A DNA stretch of 64,000 bases. It comes from Sphingopyxis microcysteis (GTDB lineage: Bacteria > Pseudomonadota > Alphaproteobacteria > Sphingomonadales > Sphingomonadaceae). Numbering within the stretch: the stretch's first letter is position 1; each line of letters begins with the position of its first letter. The stretch covers positions 248,001 to 312,000 of the forward strand of contig NZ_JAANYY010000004.1 of the NCBI RefSeq assembly GCF_012274265.1, written 5' to 3'. The notes beneath the pieces are model-generated. The model worked only from the letters and a program-made list of their open reading frames with translations. It was not told where the DNA came from and ran no database searches. Below, one piece after another: positions 1 to 7,550 of this stretch. A program made the translations under genes and the position numbers.

Positions 1-1
1 G

Positions 2-112
2 GGCGCGCTGGGCGCGAGCTATGGCAATTGCCAGGGCTGGTCGCAAATGCTGTGCGCGCTCAAGGCTTGGCTCGAGCATGGCATCAACCTGCGCGAGGGC
101 ATGTATCGCTGA
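2..112 (+). CDS. C-terminal end of an unidentified protein (5' truncated)
   Basis: An open frame enters from the left edge and stops with TGA at 110-112. The last 36 residues are seen, ending in LEHGINLREGMYR. I do not recognise the family from this tail. Codon use is host-like (G/C in third positions). No terminator follows before the next gene on the same strand, so the two could be co-transcribed. Confidence 0.5.
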   Translation, partial: GALGASYGNCQGWSQMLCALKAWLEHGINLREGMYR

Positions 113-217
113 ACATCGCGGCGATCCGGCGGCGAGATACCCGGTACATCTTTGCGGTGGCGCGGACGCACCGGCGCGGCGATGATATTTGCCTTTGATG
201 CAAGGAAGGGCAATCGA

Positions 218-1039
218 GTGAAGCGTGTCATGCTGACGGCCGCGGGCCTGTTACTGAGCGCCGGTACCGCGCAGGCCGCGACCTGCGACGACACTTTTGT
301 CAAAAAGGGCAATCCGGTGACCGGTCTGCGCTTTGTTGCGACCACTACCGTGCCGAACATGAGCATGCGGAGCGCGATCGGACAGCTCAACGGCATCGTC
401 GCGGCAAAAGGCTATGCGATCCTGGCGGTCGAGCCCGACGGCGGCGCGATGCTGGTCGAACCGCCGCCCACCGGCAAGTCGCGCCCGTTCCCGATCGAGA
501 TTGCCGCTGACGGCGCGGGGACGGTGCGCATGGAGGCAAAGCTGCGCGCCGGAATGGGCATCCCCGATGCCGCGGCCAAGGCCGAAATGTGCGGCATCCT
601 GGCCCAGCTCAAAGGCGGCAAGGCGGGCGAAGCGCTCGCGGCGAAGGGGCTGGGCGCAACCAGTGCGCCCGGCGCTCCGGTTCGCATGAGCGTGCTGCGT
701 TTCTCGCAAGACATCACCGGGCAGGCGGACAAGAATAACGCCGCGGTGCAGAAACGCTATGAGGGGCGGCAGTTCACCCTTTATGGGCCGGTGTCCTATG
801 TGGGACCGGCGCGTGGCAGCTATCGCGTCGAATGGAAATTGCTGTCCAGCGTGCTGACCGACATTGTCCCGGGCCGCGCGTCGGCGGGTTTTTCGGTCAA
901 CTGCATCCTCGCCCCGGGGCAAAGTGTTTATGCGCTTCAGCTGAAACCCAACAAGCATGTCGAGCTGACGGGCACCTTCGACGAGCTCGATTATGGGCTG
1001 TCGTCGGTGTGGTTGAAGGATTGCCGGCCGGTGAAGTAA
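218..1039 (+). CDS. secreted protein with OB-fold-like C-terminal region
   Basis: A 273-aa protein of unknown function. The chosen start is GTG 218 because GGAAGGG lies about 8 bases upstream and the product then opens with a clean Sec signal peptide (VKRVMLTAAGLLLSAGTAQA, cut before ATC). An ATG at 182 in the same frame is possible but has no good ribosome site. The C-terminal third (around RQFTLYGPVSYVG to VELTGTFDEL) resembles the tRNA_anti-like OB-fold pattern seen in exported proteins; this is a pattern impression only. A terminator-like hairpin follows. Confidence 0.6.
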   Translation: MKRVMLTAAGLLLSAGTAQAATCDDTFVKKGNPVTGLRFVATTTVPNMSMRSAIGQLNGIVAAKGYAILAVEPDGGAMLVEPPPTGKSRPFPIEIAADGAGTVRMEAKLRAGMGIPDAAAKAEMCGILAQLKGGKAGEALAAKGLGATSAPGAPVRMSVLRFSQDITGQADKNNAAVQKRYEGRQFTLYGPVSYVGPARGSYRVEWKLLSSVLTDIVPGRASAGFSVNCILAPGQSVYALQLKPNKHVELTGTFDELDYGLSSVWLKDCRPVK

Positions 1040-1061
1040 ACGGATCGGAGCGGCGCGCCTA

Positions 1062-1090
1062 CCTCTTCCTCTGAAGAGGAGGGGCTTTTT
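1062..1090 (+). terminator. probable rho-independent terminator
   Basis: Perfect 7-bp stem CCTCTTC (1062-1068) with GAAGAGG (1073-1079) around a CTCT loop, then AGGGGC and five T residues at 1086-1090. It lies 22 bases after the stop of the secreted-protein gene. The gap between stem and T-run makes it imperfect. Confidence 0.5.
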
Positions 1091-1127
1091 GGCCTTTGGC
1101 GTCATGCAAGGCGCAGCTCTCAATTTC

Positions 1128-1205
1128 CGTCATCCCGGCGAAGGCCGGGATCTCTCCCTCCCGTACCAACGCACCGGCGAGATCCCGGCCTTCGCCGGGA
1201 TGACG
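1128..1205. repeat. extragenic palindrome, family A (CGTCATCCCGGC...), copy 1
   Basis: Two arms, CGTCATCCCGGCGAAGGCC at 1128 and its reverse complement ending at 1205, are separated by a variable centre. The same unit recurs at 11897, 12313, 22059, 23493 and 26200. It lies between convergent genes, and the transcript could form a long hairpin that acts as a bidirectional terminator. Confidence 0.9.
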
Positions 1206-1273
1206 ATTGTGATGAGATCGGGCTTCGCTCGCCAGCGTTCGTACAGAAGGCCGTCGTGTTGGCAGCGACCGCT

Positions 1274-2755
1274 TTACCGAAAAGGCGGCTCGTTGAACGC
1301 GCGCAATTTGCGGCTGTGGAGCTTGGCGCCCTCGTCGCGCATCGTTTCGCACGCGCGGATGCCGATCTGGAGATGCGCGGCGATCGCTTCTTCGTAGAAG
1401 CGGTTGGCCTGTCCGGGCAGCTTGAGTTCGCCGTGCAGCGGCTTGTCGCTGACGCAGAGCAGAGTGCCATAGGGCACGCGGAAGCGGTAGCCCTGCGCGG
1501 CGATCGTCGCCGATTCCATGTCGATACCGATCGCGCGCGACTGCGAGAAACGCAGCGCGCTGTCGGTGTAGCGCAGCTCCCAATTGCGGTCGTCGGTGGT
1601 GACTACGGTGCCGGTACGCATGCGTTTCTTGAGATCGGCGCCGCTGGTGCCCGAAACACTCTCGGCCGCGGTCGCGAGCGCGACCTGCACTTCGGCGATC
1701 GGCGGGATCGGGATTTCGGGCGGCAACACGCCGTCGAGGATATGATCATCGCGCAGATACGCGTGCGCGAGAACATAGTCACCAATACGCTGGCTGGGGC
1801 GGAGGCCGCCGCAATGGCCGATCATCAGCCACGCCTCGGGGCGGAGCACCGCCAGATGATCGCAGATCGTTTTCGCGTTCGACGGCCCGACGCCGATGTT
1901 GACGAGCGTGATGCCGCCACCATCGGGGGCGATGAGGTGATATGCGGGCATCTGGTGCCGCCGCCACGCGCTGTCGGCGACCAGCGCGCTGGCGTTGACG
2001 CCGGGCTGATCGACATACAGCCCCGCCGCGCCCGCGAGCGCGGTGTAGCGACCCTGCCCGACCTGCGACCCCGCCCAAGCGACGAACTCGTCGACATAGC
2101 GGTGATAGTTGGTGAACAGGATATAGCGCTGGAAATGCTCGGGCGCGGTGCCGGTGTAGTGGCGGAGGCGTGCGAGGCTGAAGTCGGTGCGCAGCGCGTC
2201 GAACAGCGCCAGCGGCTGCGACTTGGCCGGATCGGCGCCGAACAGGCCGTCGGCTAGCTCGTCGCCGATGTCGGCAAGCTCGGTGGTGGGGAAGTGGCGC
2301 GCGAGTTCGAGCGGCGTGACCCCGCCCATGTCCGACCCGTCGCTGGCGTCGAGCACATAGGGAAAGGGGATCTGCTGCCCGGTGCGCGTGACTTCCAGCG
2401 TGATGTCATAATGGCGCGCGAGCAGGCCGAGCTGGTCGCGCAGATAGTCGGCGAAGAGGTCGGGGCGCGTTACCGTGGTGACGAACTCGCCTGCGCGCTC
2501 GAACTGGCCAAAAGCCAGATTATGCCCCTTCTGCCCCTCGCGCTGTTCGCCGGTGGTGGTCAGGCGGATTGCGGGATAGTCGAACAGCCCGGTCGCGGCG
2601 GCGTCGGCGGGCGGCAGCGTGCGATCGCGGACATAGGCGGCGATGGCGGATTTAAGATTGGTGACCGAAGTGCGGAACCGGTCCTGCAGTTCGGCGATGA
2701 TGCCGTCGACGAGGGCGGTGGGATCGGTGGTTTCGTGCGATGCGTTGGACGTCAT
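1274..2755 (-). CDS. amn: AMP nucleosidase
   Basis: Hydrolyses AMP to adenine and ribose 5-phosphate, a cytoplasmic step of purine salvage and AMP control (EC 3.2.2.4). The 493-aa product from ATG 2755 matches the usual length (about 480-490). The N-terminal regulatory domain is followed by the nucleoside-phosphorylase fold, with segments such as MIGHCGGLRPSQRIGDYVLAHAYLRDDH and AIGIDMESATIAAQGYRFRVPYGTLLCVSDKPLHGELKLPGQ typical of Amn. A TTG at 2815 would add 20 unlikely residues. It stands alone between a family A repeat and a longer palindrome. Confidence 0.93.
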   Translation of the reverse strand: MTSNASHETTDPTALVDGIIAELQDRFRTSVTNLKSAIAAYVRDRTLPPADAAATGLFDYPAIRLTTTGEQREGQKGHNLAFGQFERAGEFVTTVTRPDLFADYLRDQLGLLARHYDITLEVTRTGQQIPFPYVLDASDGSDMGGVTPLELARHFPTTELADIGDELADGLFGADPAKSQPLALFDALRTDFSLARLRHYTGTAPEHFQRYILFTNYHRYVDEFVAWAGSQVGQGRYTALAGAAGLYVDQPGVNASALVADSAWRRHQMPAYHLIAPDGGGITLVNIGVGPSNAKTICDHLAVLRPEAWLMIGHCGGLRPSQRIGDYVLAHAYLRDDHILDGVLPPEIPIPPIAEVQVALATAAESVSGTSGADLKKRMRTGTVVTTDDRNWELRYTDSALRFSQSRAIGIDMESATIAAQGYRFRVPYGTLLCVSDKPLHGELKLPGQANRFYEEAIAAHLQIGIRACETMRDEGAKLHSRKLRAFNEPPFR

Positions 2756-2816
2756 CGCGACGCTGTTGCACGAAATTGTGACAAAAGGGAAGGGGGTGGG
2801 GTGATGCGTAATCAAG

Positions 2817-2924
2817 CCGTTCGTGCTGAGGAGGGACTGAGCGCGGGCGAAGGCCCGTCTCGAAGCACCTGGGTCCTTCGAGACGCCGCTTCGACTGCGC
2901 TCAGCGGCTCCTCAGGACGAACGG
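2817..2924. repeat. extragenic inverted repeat, family E
   Basis: CCGTTCGTGCTGAGGAG at the left is matched by CTCCTCAGGACGAACGG at the right, with further pairing inside (CTCGAAGCACCTGGGTCCTTCGAG). It fills the gap between the amn start and the peroxiredoxin stop, both on the minus strand. It belongs to the class of mobile-looking intergenic palindromes common in sphingomonads. Confidence 0.8.
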
Positions 2925-2930
2925 ACTTTG

Positions 2931-3413
2931 TTACAGCTGTTCGAGCATATGATCCGCGCTCGACACCTTGAATTCGCCCGGCGCCTCGACGTTAAGCTGT
3001 TCGACGACGCCGTCGTTGACGATCATCGAAAAACGCTGGCCGCGCTTGCCCATGCCGAACGCCTTGCCGTCCATGGTCAGGCCAACGGCTTCGGCGAAAT
3101 CGCCATTGCCGTCGGACAGCATGGTGACCGCATCGCCGGCTCCGGCACTCTTGCCCCACGCGCCCATCACGAACGCGTCGTTGACCGCGGTGCAGACGAT
3201 TTCATCGACGCCCTTTTCCTTCAGTTCGTCGGCCTTGTCGACGAAGCCGGGCAGATGCTTGGCCGAGCAGGTCGGGGTGAAGGCACCCGGAACCGAAAAC
3301 AGCGCGACCTTGCGGCCCTTGAAATAATCGGCGGTGCTGACCTGTTCGGGGCCGTTTTCGGTGACCTTTACAAAGGTGGCGTCGGGCAGCTTGTCGCCGG
3401 GCTGGATCGTCAT
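2931..3413 (-). CDS. peroxiredoxin (Prx5/AhpE-type redoxin)
   Basis: A 160-aa thiol peroxidase of the redoxin family that reduces hydroperoxides in the cytoplasm using thioredoxin or glutaredoxin. The peroxidatic motif PGAFTPTCSAKHLPGF is intact, and the catalytic arginine and C-terminal region (RGQRFSMIVNDGVVEQLNVE) are typical of the Prx5 subgroup. ATG 3413 gives the usual MTIQPGDKLPDATF start. The ATG three codons upstream (3422) is equally well placed behind AAGGA, so the true N terminus may be three residues longer. Confidence 0.9.
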   Translation of the reverse strand: MTIQPGDKLPDATFVKVTENGPEQVSTADYFKGRKVALFSVPGAFTPTCSAKHLPGFVDKADELKEKGVDEIVCTAVNDAFVMGAWGKSAGAGDAVTMLSDGNGDFAEAVGLTMDGKAFGMGKRGQRFSMIVNDGVVEQLNVEAPGEFKVSSADHMLEQL

Positions 3414-3554
3414 GGTCGGCATCCTTTTCCTTGAGGGGATTTCTGGTGGGCGAGACATTGGGTCGGGCAGCGCGGGAGTCAAGGTTGGTGAGCGAGAGGG
3501 CGGCGGATTTTGGCGACTGCCGGTTGTGAGCGGTAGCGGATATAGCGAAGAGCC

Positions 3555-3680
3555 AGCCCCTCCCCTTCAGGGGAGGGGCAACGAAGACTTGGCAGCTTGC
3601 TGCCTAGTCGTAGTGGGGTGGGGGCCAGCGGCCATGGACAAGGCCGCTGGCCCCCACCCGCTGCGACTAACGAACAAGTT
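3555..3680. repeat. extragenic repeat family B, left half (split by transposon)
   Basis: AGCCCCTCCCCTTCAGGGG followed by GCAGCTTGCTGCCTAGTCG and a GGGGTGGGG/CCCCACCC palindrome, as in the intact copies at 39011 and 27621. The missing right end (GTAAGTCTCGCTGCCCTCCCCTGAAGGGG...) is found at 7551-7584, on the far side of the transposon. The ancestral repeat was therefore interrupted by the insertion. Confidence 0.88.
3673..3680 (+). repeat. 8-bp target-site duplication, left copy
   Basis: AACAAGTT directly before the left end; identical bases lie at 7543-7550 directly after the right end. Joining the flanks through a single copy restores a family B repeat with the centre ACGAACAAGTTCGT. Confidence 0.85.
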
Positions 3681-3710
3681 CGGCATTATGTAGCAAACGC
3701 ACCAAGCTGC
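3679..3710 (+). repeat. left terminal inverted repeat of the transposon
   Basis: 32 bases that are the exact reverse complement of 7513-7544. The outer two bases (TT) overlap the target duplication. The perfect identity of the two ends argues that the element is intact. Confidence 0.92.
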
Positions 3711-3747
3711 TAGTGGGATTATCCGGCGCTTTGCGGGATAAGGCGGG

Positions 3748-4179
3748 ATGCACGAAAATGTTGTATCCGGCCTAGTGAGGCGGCGGCGTGAACTGACGCT
3801 AGAGGCTGACACGGTTCGCGCCCAGTATGAAGCCTTGCTTGCCGATGTTGCTGCGCTGGACCGCGCTATCCTGATATTCAGGCCGGAAGTGGACCTAGCC
3901 GATATTCCGCCGCTGAAATTCACCCGCAAGGCGCATTGGGCAAACAGGGGTGAGGTAACGCGCGCCATCATCGACACGCTGCGAACGGCTGGCGAGCCGC
4001 TACCGACCCCTGAATTGGTCACGCGGGTGCAAGAGGCGCGCTCGCTGCCAACCGATAGACAAAGCCTTAGGACTGCAACGACGCGCGCTAGGAAGGCGCT
4101 GGCGCGGCTACGCGATCAAGGGGTGATCGCCAGCCGCGAGACAGGCGGGCAGTATCTGGAGTGGGAGTTGGCGAGGTAA
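3748..4179 (+). CDS. transposon passenger: coiled-coil / winged-helix-like protein
   Basis: A 143-aa protein of unknown function, the first gene inside the left end. Residues about 5-45 are heptad-like and charged (VRRRRELTLEADTVRAQYEALLADVAALDRAI), suggesting a coiled coil. Residues about 65-140 look like a winged helix (RGEVTRAIIDTLRTAGEPLPTPELV, then TTRARKALARLRDQGVIASRETGGQYLEWEL). It could bind the element ends, regulate transposition, or act with the ParA-like ATPase that follows 73 bases later. The start ATG 3748 is the first in frame after the inverted repeat. Composition is closer to the host than that of the next gene. Confidence 0.6.
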   Translation: MHENVVSGLVRRRRELTLEADTVRAQYEALLADVAALDRAILIFRPEVDLADIPPLKFTRKAHWANRGEVTRAIIDTLRTAGEPLPTPELVTRVQEARSLPTDRQSLRTATTRARKALARLRDQGVIASRETGGQYLEWELAR

Positions 4180-4252
4180 GCGTTCGAAGTTATTTGTATC
4201 ATCAAAACCACGTGGCTATGCGGAGGCTTCACAACCGAGGGACTTTAAGAAA

Positions 4253-5263
4253 ATGCGGTACGCGATCTGGAATAACAAAGGCGGCGTCGGAAAGACCTTT
4301 GTGTCGTTTATCACAGCTTGCGAGTATGCGCGTCAGCATCCCGACAAGATGGTAATCATCGTCGATATGTGTCCGCAGGCGAACGTGAGCGAGGTTGTTC
4401 TGGGCGGTAATGGGAAAGGCTCTGCCCAACTGGACAAGCTTTTGGGTAACACGCCGCGAACCACCGTTGGTGGATATTTCGATGAACGCATTTCGTCTCC
4501 ACACAAGACCACTGGAAACGAAACGAGCTATCTGATCCCGGCGAGTAAGATTAACAGCAACCTCGACAGCAATGTCTATCTCATCGCTGGCGACCCTTCA
4601 CTTGAGATTCAGGCCGAAGCCATCAACCAGATTGCGGGCCAGACTCTGCCAAGCGATTCGTGGGCAAACGTGCACAAGTGGCTCCACGATCTGCTCAATG
4701 CGTTAGCTCGTAAGCATGAAAACGCCGTTTTCTTCATAGACTGCAACCCTAGCTTTTCTGCTTACACCGAACTTGCTGTTGTAGCCGCCAACAGGATCAT
4801 TGTACCCTGTACTGCGGACGGATCATCCGCTCGCGCGATAAGCAATATTGGGCAGTTGATCTATGGCATCGATGTGCCGTCCGCATACGCATCTGTCAGC
4901 TTTTCGAAGCGGGCATCAAACAGCAACTTAGCGTTACCGACGATCCACGCAATCCCGCTGAACCGGAGCACTCAGTACGAGCAAAAGGCATCTAAGGCCT
5001 TTTCGGCTATGTACAGTGAAATTAAAAAGCGGACCGATGGCCTAATGTCAAAGAAACAGGACGCTTTCAGCGCCAAAAAATCAGAACTGTTTCTCGATAT
5101 TCCCGACGCACATAGCGTTAGCGTGGTTACATCGCACCTTGGTTTGCCGCTTCACAAGATCAAGCTGGGCAAATACGATATTCACGACAAGGATACGCAA
5201 GTTCCTAAATCTTCCTTGGAGCGTTACAAGGAGGCGTTCGAAAAGCTTGTGCAGCGCTTGTAA
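4253..5263 (+). CDS. transposon passenger: ParA/MinD-like AAA ATPase
   Basis: A 336-aa P-loop ATPase of the ParA/SIMIBI type. The deviant Walker A KGGVGKT is at residues 9-15 with the signature lysine K9. Walker A' VIIVDMCPQAN follows at about 34-44, and a Walker B-like FFIDCNPSFS at about 160-169. Family members move or position DNA or protein cargo through ATP-dependent dimerisation. No ParB gene or parS cluster is visible nearby, so plasmid partition is unlikely. A role in transposition, target choice or element maintenance is inferred from its position. Its stop abuts the stop of the convergent transposase with no spacer. Composition is markedly AT-richer than the flanking chromosome. Confidence 0.82.
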   Translation: MRYAIWNNKGGVGKTFVSFITACEYARQHPDKMVIIVDMCPQANVSEVVLGGNGKGSAQLDKLLGNTPRTTVGGYFDERISSPHKTTGNETSYLIPASKINSNLDSNVYLIAGDPSLEIQAEAINQIAGQTLPSDSWANVHKWLHDLLNALARKHENAVFFIDCNPSFSAYTELAVVAANRIIVPCTADGSSARAISNIGQLIYGIDVPSAYASVSFSKRASNSNLALPTIHAIPLNRSTQYEQKASKAFSAMYSEIKKRTDGLMSKKQDAFSAKKSELFLDIPDAHSVSVVTSHLGLPLHKIKLGKYDIHDKDTQVPKSSLERYKEAFEKLVQRL

Positions 5264-6235
5264 TCAGCGCTGCCAATAGCCCTTCCAATCGCGGCTGGCA
5301 CGCGAAGCCATCGCAGCCGCCGTCACCATCGCAGCCTGATCGCCGTTCGAGACGCGGCGGTTATCTTCGCGCCACGATGCTTCGCGGGCATAGGCGCCGA
5401 TGTACGGGCCAGCGATATGATGGTGCGTACCGACTTCCATCCGGCGAAGGCGGCTGAAATAGCTTTCGGCCTGATTGGTGCAAACGCCCTTGTCGAAATA
5501 CTGGACCGAGTGATTGACGCGCTCGGTCATCCAACCGGCGTGAAGGGCATCCCAGCCCGTGCCTTCGTCGGCGTGGAGAACTGCCAGATTGGCAACATGA
5601 TCGCGAACGTAGGGAACGGCGTCGCCTTCGTTGGCGACAACAAAGGGAAGCGACTTGCCGCCGCGCTCGCGCATCACGACGACGCACTGACGCTTGCCCG
5701 AACGGTTGAACGCAAGGCGACGGTCCTTGCGGTCGTCCTTGAGGTTTTCCGGCTTCACGTAGCCACCAAAATACGCACCGTCGATTTCGACGATGCCGTC
5801 AAGCTGGCGACCCATTTGTTCGCGGGCCATTGCTTCGCGCAGCTTGTGGGTCAGCACGAAGGCGGTCTTGTACTGCACGTCCAGATCGCGGCTCAATTGC
5901 AGCGCGGCAACGCCCTTGGCGCCGTTGACGAAGATCGCAATGGCGGCGAGCAGATCGACGAACGAAAGCTTGCGGCTGGCAAAGATCGTGCCGCTGGTGA
6001 CGCTGAACTGGTGATGACAAGCGACGCACTTGAACTTGCGGCGCGTGGCAATGTCATAGGTTTCGACACAGCCGCAACGCGGGCAGACCGCTTCGCCGTC
6101 CGTTTCGGGCCAGCGCATTTCGCAAAACACCTTGTACGCGGCATCCTCGCCCATCGTGAACACCGTCTTGAGCGACAGCGTGCGCGCCTTTGCCGAGAGG
6201 AGAAAATGTTGGCCTTTGCGTTCCATTGTCATCAT
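5264..6235 (-). CDS. IS1595-family transposase
   Basis: A 323-aa DDE-type transposase. The N-terminal zinc ribbon has C51-x2-C54 and C70-x2-C73 (CPRC...CVAC), followed by a helix-turn-helix-like stretch (AALQLSRDLDVQYKTAFVLTHKLR). The catalytic core begins at EIDGAYFGG (D152), continues with HADEGTGWDAL (D223) and ends with TNQAESYFSRLRR (N254/E257), matching the DDE_Tnp_IS1595 pattern. The frame is intact, so the enzyme should be active. Start ATG 6235 was chosen; M4 (6226) is an alternative. It is transcribed divergently from the DUF6471-like gene, across a palindrome-rich 89-bp region. Confidence 0.93.
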   Translation of the reverse strand: MMTMERKGQHFLLSAKARTLSLKTVFTMGEDAAYKVFCEMRWPETDGEAVCPRCGCVETYDIATRRKFKCVACHHQFSVTSGTIFASRKLSFVDLLAAIAIFVNGAKGVAALQLSRDLDVQYKTAFVLTHKLREAMAREQMGRQLDGIVEIDGAYFGGYVKPENLKDDRKDRRLAFNRSGKRQCVVVMRERGGKSLPFVVANEGDAVPYVRDHVANLAVLHADEGTGWDALHAGWMTERVNHSVQYFDKGVCTNQAESYFSRLRRMEVGTHHHIAGPYIGAYAREASWREDNRRVSNGDQAAMVTAAAMASRASRDWKGYWQR

Positions 6236-6311
6236 ATCCGGTGATGTTAAGCACTGGATATGATGGTTTACACCACCATTGTCAATGGTCTATATCATCA
6301 TTTTTGATGAT
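6231..6311. promoter_or_regulatory. three inverted repeats between divergent transposase and DUF6471-like genes
   Basis: Perfect inverted repeats: ATCATATCC (6231-6239) with GGATATGAT (6256-6264), which covers the transposase start; ACCATTG-T-CAATGGT (6275-6289); and ATCATCA-TTTT-TGATGAT (6294-6311). The last ends just before the AAAGGA ribosome site of the small gene. The arrangement looks like an operator cluster controlling both directions. Confidence 0.6.
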
Positions 6312-6324
6312 AAAGGATGCGGAT

Positions 6325-6564
6325 ATGGCCAAGGCCGACCCTGCCACCGTTGAATACGAGACTCGCGCCAAAAATCTTCTTAAAGGGGAGTTGAAACGGC
6401 GGGGGATTACCTATGCACAGCTTGCGGATAAGCTGGCGTCGGTTGGCGTCACAGAGAACGAGCGTAACCTCAATAACAAGATTAGCCGGGGCGGCTTTTC
6501 AGCAGCGTTCATGCTGCAATGCTTAGAAGCGATTGGCTCAAAGTCTTTGCAATTAGCGGACTAG
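6325..6564 (+). CDS. transposon passenger: DUF6471-like small HTH protein
   Basis: A 79-aa, highly charged helical protein. Residues about 12-55 (ETRAKNLLKGELKRRGITYAQLADKLASVGV then NERNLNNKISRG) look like a helix-turn-helix of the kind seen in small repressors, and I match it to DUF6471. ATG 6325 is preceded by AAAGGA at 6312-6317; ATG 6307 in frame would add six residues. It could repress the divergent transposase promoter. Its last 46 bases overlap the start of the next gene in another frame. Confidence 0.7.
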   Translation: MAKADPATVEYETRAKNLLKGELKRRGITYAQLADKLASVGVTENERNLNNKISRGGFSAAFMLQCLEAIGSKSLQLAD

Positions 6565-7466
6565 CGATACTCACGCCTATTTTCTGGTTCGACTTTTCGC
6601 CGCGACCGCCGGATTTACCGACCTATAAGGCTAGCCAAGGCCCAGAACGCGATTATCGCGCTGGCGGCTCCAGATGCTCCCCAGAGGCTCTTGCGCGGCT
6701 CGGAGGGGCTGAGGCTCTTGCCGAGAAAGATCGCTGCGCCGAGGCAGCCGAAGAGCATCGCCTCAAGAGCGATGATCTGGTGCAGCAAACTAGGGCGGCG
6801 GACGCTGCCCGTGCTGGCGCGATCCTCGGCTACGACGTTGCCATGATGACGCTCGTTGGCGTGCTCTTGGGGCTGTTTACGGTCATCGCCGCTGGCCTCG
6901 CCGCCTACTATGCACGGCGAGCCTATCTCGAGGCCGAAAAGTCGCTGAAACATCAAGAGCGAGCGACGCGCCTCCAGTTGCAGCCATTTCTCTACTGGAA
7001 ATCGACATCCTGCGAGGCTGAGCAGCTTGCGGATGGCAAATGCTTTGTGGAGATACGGATCGATGTTCAAAATGCTGGACAAACACCCGCTCTGAATGTG
7101 CGCTGGAATGCTCAAATGTGCATCCGTGACGCAGGGGATCGGACCGTTAGGCCGATTCTGGGAGAGCCTGATGGAAGCTTGATAATACCGCCTCAGTCCA
7201 GTCGGCAAAGCGTCTTTGGCATTGTAATCCCCCAGTCCTACTGGGACGACGTCTTGAATTACAAAAAGGACATTTGCGTTGCGAGTCACATTATATTCGA
7301 TTCCCGGTGGGCCAAGGGAAAAACTTTGATTGAGTATCGGTGCTCCAGAGGAAACGCTATAGCCCAAGGTATGTTCTTCTACGACGAAGAGATCTCGGAT
7401 GTGGTTCAGCCGTCGTTCGACTTCGACGCTCCCAACGATAGCGGTCAAGGCGAGCCCGACGGTTAA
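6519..7466 (+). CDS. transposon passenger: two-TM protein of unknown function
   Basis: A 315-aa protein. TM1 is at about residues 8-24 (VFAISGLAILTPIFWF), followed by a roughly 80-residue charged segment with two cysteines. TM2 is at about 108-130 (AMMTLVGVLLGLFTVIAAGLAAYYA), then a basic helix and a soluble C-terminal domain (LQPFLYWKS, VQNAGQTPALNV). The start overlaps the DUF6471-like gene by 46 bases, which implies translational coupling. It is the last gene before the right end. I know no function; bacterial proteins of this architecture are usually uncharacterised accessory genes. Confidence 0.65.
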   Translation: MLRSDWLKVFAISGLAILTPIFWFDFSPRPPDLPTYKASQGPERDYRAGGSRCSPEALARLGGAEALAEKDRCAEAAEEHRLKSDDLVQQTRAADAARAGAILGYDVAMMTLVGVLLGLFTVIAAGLAAYYARRAYLEAEKSLKHQERATRLQLQPFLYWKSTSCEAEQLADGKCFVEIRIDVQNAGQTPALNVRWNAQMCIRDAGDRTVRPILGEPDGSLIIPPQSSRQSVFGIVIPQSYWDDVLNYKKDICVASHIIFDSRWAKGKTLIEYRCSRGNAIAQGMFFYDEEISDVVQPSFDFDAPNDSGQGEPDG

Positions 7467-7512
7467 AATCGAACGATTAATCACGCTCTACGCCCCTTGT
7501 CGGAGCGACAAT

Positions 7513-7544
7513 GCAGCTTGGTGCGTTTGCTACATAATGCCGAA
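7513..7544 (-). repeat. right terminal inverted repeat of the transposon
   Basis: Exact reverse complement of 3679-3710 over 32 bp. It is followed by the second AACAAGTT (7543-7550) and then by the resumed family B extragenic repeat. Confidence 0.92.
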
Positions 7545-7550
7545 CAAGTT

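Larger units (their letters stand above)
3681..7542. mobile_element. IS1595-type transposon with passenger genes (3,862 bp)
   Basis: The ends are inverted repeats. Left 3679-3710 and right 7513-7544 are perfectly complementary over 32 bp (reading TTCGGCATTATGTAGCAAAC from the outside). The 8-bp sequence AACAAGTT at 3673-3680 is repeated directly at 7543-7550, matching the 8-bp target duplication known for IS1595-family elements. The outer limits are uncertain by a few bases because the target is itself nearly palindromic. Inside are one IS1595 transposase and four other genes. Internal base composition is clearly less GC-rich than the host. It interrupts an extragenic repeat and breaks no gene. 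Intact ends, direct repeats and open frames suggest recent insertion. Confidence 0.92.

Noticed and set aside
4253-5263. ParA-like gene taken as a sign of an integrated plasmid
   Set aside because: No ParB, parS, replication or conjugation genes are present, and the gene lies between transposon ends with a target duplication.
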